From Bacteroidales bacterium UBA2559 (GTDB lineage Bacteria; Bacteroidota; Bacteroidia; Bacteroidales; Bacteroidaceae), in NCBI GenBank assembly GCA_002340405.1, contig DDLZ01000075.1, positions 15,515 through 22,203 of the forward strand: 6,689 nt of DNA. The letters are read 5' to 3'. This document shows positions 5,352 to 6,689 of the stretch, piece by piece. The position numbers and the translations under genes are program-made. Numbering within the stretch: the first letter of the stretch is position 1; every line of letters begins with the position of its first letter. The notes under the pieces are model-generated. The model did no database searches, was not told the DNA's origin, and saw nothing but the letters and a program-made list of their open reading frames with translations.

Positions 5352-6689
5352 ATGGCAGCAAAAGAGATTACCGACATTAAGGCATTTAACAGCAGGGCCG
5401 GAAAGAGCGTTCAGAAAGGACGCAGGGGCTTGTTTGGAATAATCAGGTCCGCAAGTAAGGTCTTGCCGGTGATTGTTATGGGATGGGTGCTGGCGGGGTG
5501 TGAACATTACAGGCTGTCGCGGGTGGAGCGGCTTATGGAGAATGACATTGAGGCGGCCGACTCCCTTATCAGCGCCATGAATAAGCCCACAGGCAAGCGC
5601 GGCCGCGCACGCTATGCCCTGCTTAAAACACAAATAGATTACAAACTGTACCGCCCTGCCCTTAATGAAAACGGCATACGTATAGCCACTGACTACTATG
5701 GCAGAGACCGAAAGAGCTTCCACGCGGCTATGGCATGGTACAGCCTGGGATGCGTATCGGCAGAACTTGGCAGGGACAGCACTGCCGCCGATGCCTACCT
5801 CACGGCTCTGCGCCTGTTCCCTGACACGCTGGTTCGATATTACGCACTGGCTCAACAGAACCTGAGCTATATCTATCTTGAGCATAATATGGACAATGAA
5901 GCTTTGTCAATGATAAAAGCCTATAATACAAACGCTGTCAGACTGAAGGATTCCGTGGCAATAGCATTCTATGAGTTCAACATAGCTAAGTCACTGCTTT
6001 ATAATAACGAATACGACTCTGCCCGGGTTATGTTTCTGAAACTCAAGGATAACCCATGGATGTCATCCGGCACAAAAGATGTTCCGTTACTCCAGTTATC
6101 CATCATATCACTGTGTGAAAAACAATACCGGCAATCTATTGATTATGCTGATTCATTTATGGTAAAAAACCAACATAATATACCATACGGCTTAGCTTAT
6201 ACAACAAAGGCTGATGCGTATTATGGCCTTGACCAACTTGATTCCGCATTACATTACTACAGATTATCACTTACCGATACGGGTGACCCTTTTACCGTCT
6301 GCAATACATACCGTCGTCTAGCTGAAATTCATTCTTTAAAAGGCAACCGGGATTCTGCCACATATTTTACCAAGCAGGCAAGTTCATGGACAGACTCTAT
6401 TGTTTCTGCATCCGGTTCAGATATTATTCTCAGAACACTGCTGAATCATTCACAATCTCAAATTTCTCCCAAAAACAAATTACACACCTTGTATGTTATA
6501 CTGATAATTATCATTTTCGTGGTAATTATTACCGTATTGTTGTTTCGGCACTATAAGAACACACAAAATCAACCTCAAAGTCTAAGTATTTCTGACTTTG
6601 CAAAAGATATTGAGGATTTCAAAAAAAGTGATTTATTTCATTTTATGGCAGAGACTATAAATATGCATTATGAAATAATCATGATCGCT
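5352..6689 (+). CDS. TPR lipoprotein-like membrane protein, putative transmembrane regulator (3' end outside window)
   Basis: The frame stays open for 446 codons to the window edge, so the protein is C-terminally incomplete. A hydrophobic stretch ends in the lipobox LAGC with Cys50, pointing to lipoprotein processing or a signal anchor. The mature part starts with RVERLMENDIEAADSLI, similar to the ADSLM opening of a large Bacteroidales family of TPR proteins. Helical TPR-like repeats cover ~127-345, clearest at 127-158, 164-190, 282-312 and 317-345. A transmembrane helix of Ile, Val and Leu lies at ~377-398 and is followed by basic RHYKN, so the tail should be cytoplasmic. From memory, family members often end in a helix-turn-helix-like domain; here only its approach (DIEDFKKSDLFHF, 419-431) is visible, so a DNA-binding end is inference. 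The ATG at 5352 leaves a long basic N-region. TTG at 5430 would give a normal 23-residue lipoprotein signal. G+C falls sharply along the gene. Confidence 0.8.
   Translation, partial: MAAKEITDIKAFNSRAGKSVQKGRRGLFGIIRSASKVLPVIVMGWVLAGCEHYRLSRVERLMENDIEAADSLISAMNKPTGKRGRARYALLKTQIDYKLYRPALNENGIRIATDYYGRDRKSFHAAMAWYSLGCVSAELGRDSTAADAYLTALRLFPDTLVRYYALAQQNLSYIYLEHNMDNEALSMIKAYNTNAVRLKDSVAIAFYEFNIAKSLLYNNEYDSARVMFLKLKDNPWMSSGTKDVPLLQLSIISLCEKQYRQSIDYADSFMVKNQHNIPYGLAYTTKADAYYGLDQLDSALHYYRLSLTDTGDPFTVCNTYRRLAEIHSLKGNRDSATYFTKQASSWTDSIVSASGSDIILRTLLNHSQSQISPKNKLHTLYVILIIIIFVVIITVLLFRHYKNTQNQPQSLSISDFAKDIEDFKKSDLFHFMAETINMHYEIIMIA

Noticed and set aside
5271..5885. 204-codon minus-strand frame over the start of the TPR protein gene
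   Set aside because: The plus-strand frame has a promoter, lipobox and TPR repeats and runs to the window end. The antisense product shows no domain, and its end falls in the A+T-rich promoter region.

Overview
The window looks like a chromosomal piece of a Bacteroidota genome, most likely order Bacteroidales. The protein sequences have the character of that group: a RecN/RlmB/exported TPR-protein run and a lipoprotein-like TPR protein rich in Asp-Ser pairs. Starts have no strong Shine-Dalgarno sequence, and the last gene is preceded by an exact TAnnTTTG box, the -7 element of Bacteroidota promoters. G+C is about 50% or a little higher through most of the window and falls to about 30% at the right end (hand counts). 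The genus cannot be fixed from this stretch.

Left block (1-2927, + strand): the 3' end of recN (DNA repair ATPase), rlmB (23S rRNA 2'-O-methyltransferase) and an exported protein that joins a degenerate trypsin/HtrA-like fold to TPR repeats. Neighbouring genes overlap by 16 and 11 bases, so the three are almost certainly one translationally coupled transcript. A small hairpin follows the third gene.

Middle block (3011-5167): a ClpB/Hsp104-type disaggregase with both AAA+ modules and the coiled-coil M domain intact, but with no N-terminal substrate domain. It begins within one residue of where the natural internal start of E. coli ClpB (Val149) lies. An in-frame stop 19 bases upstream and the nearby end of the previous gene show that the missing domain is not encoded next to it. 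A perfect 12-bp hairpin follows the gene.

Right block (5352-6689, runs off the window): an open frame of at least 446 codons encoding a TPR protein. It has a lipobox (LAGC), a periplasmic TPR array, one strong transmembrane helix and the beginning of a cytoplasmic tail, which is the layout of a membrane-spanning regulator. Its base composition drops from about 55% to 40% to 30% G+C along the gene.

No RNA genes, CRISPR arrays or intact mobile elements were seen. Most of the window is ordinary core-genome content. The points most worth following are the N-domain-less ClpB, the apparent pseudoprotease-TPR protein and the composition-mosaic TPR membrane protein. Nothing here amounts to a demonstrated new system.
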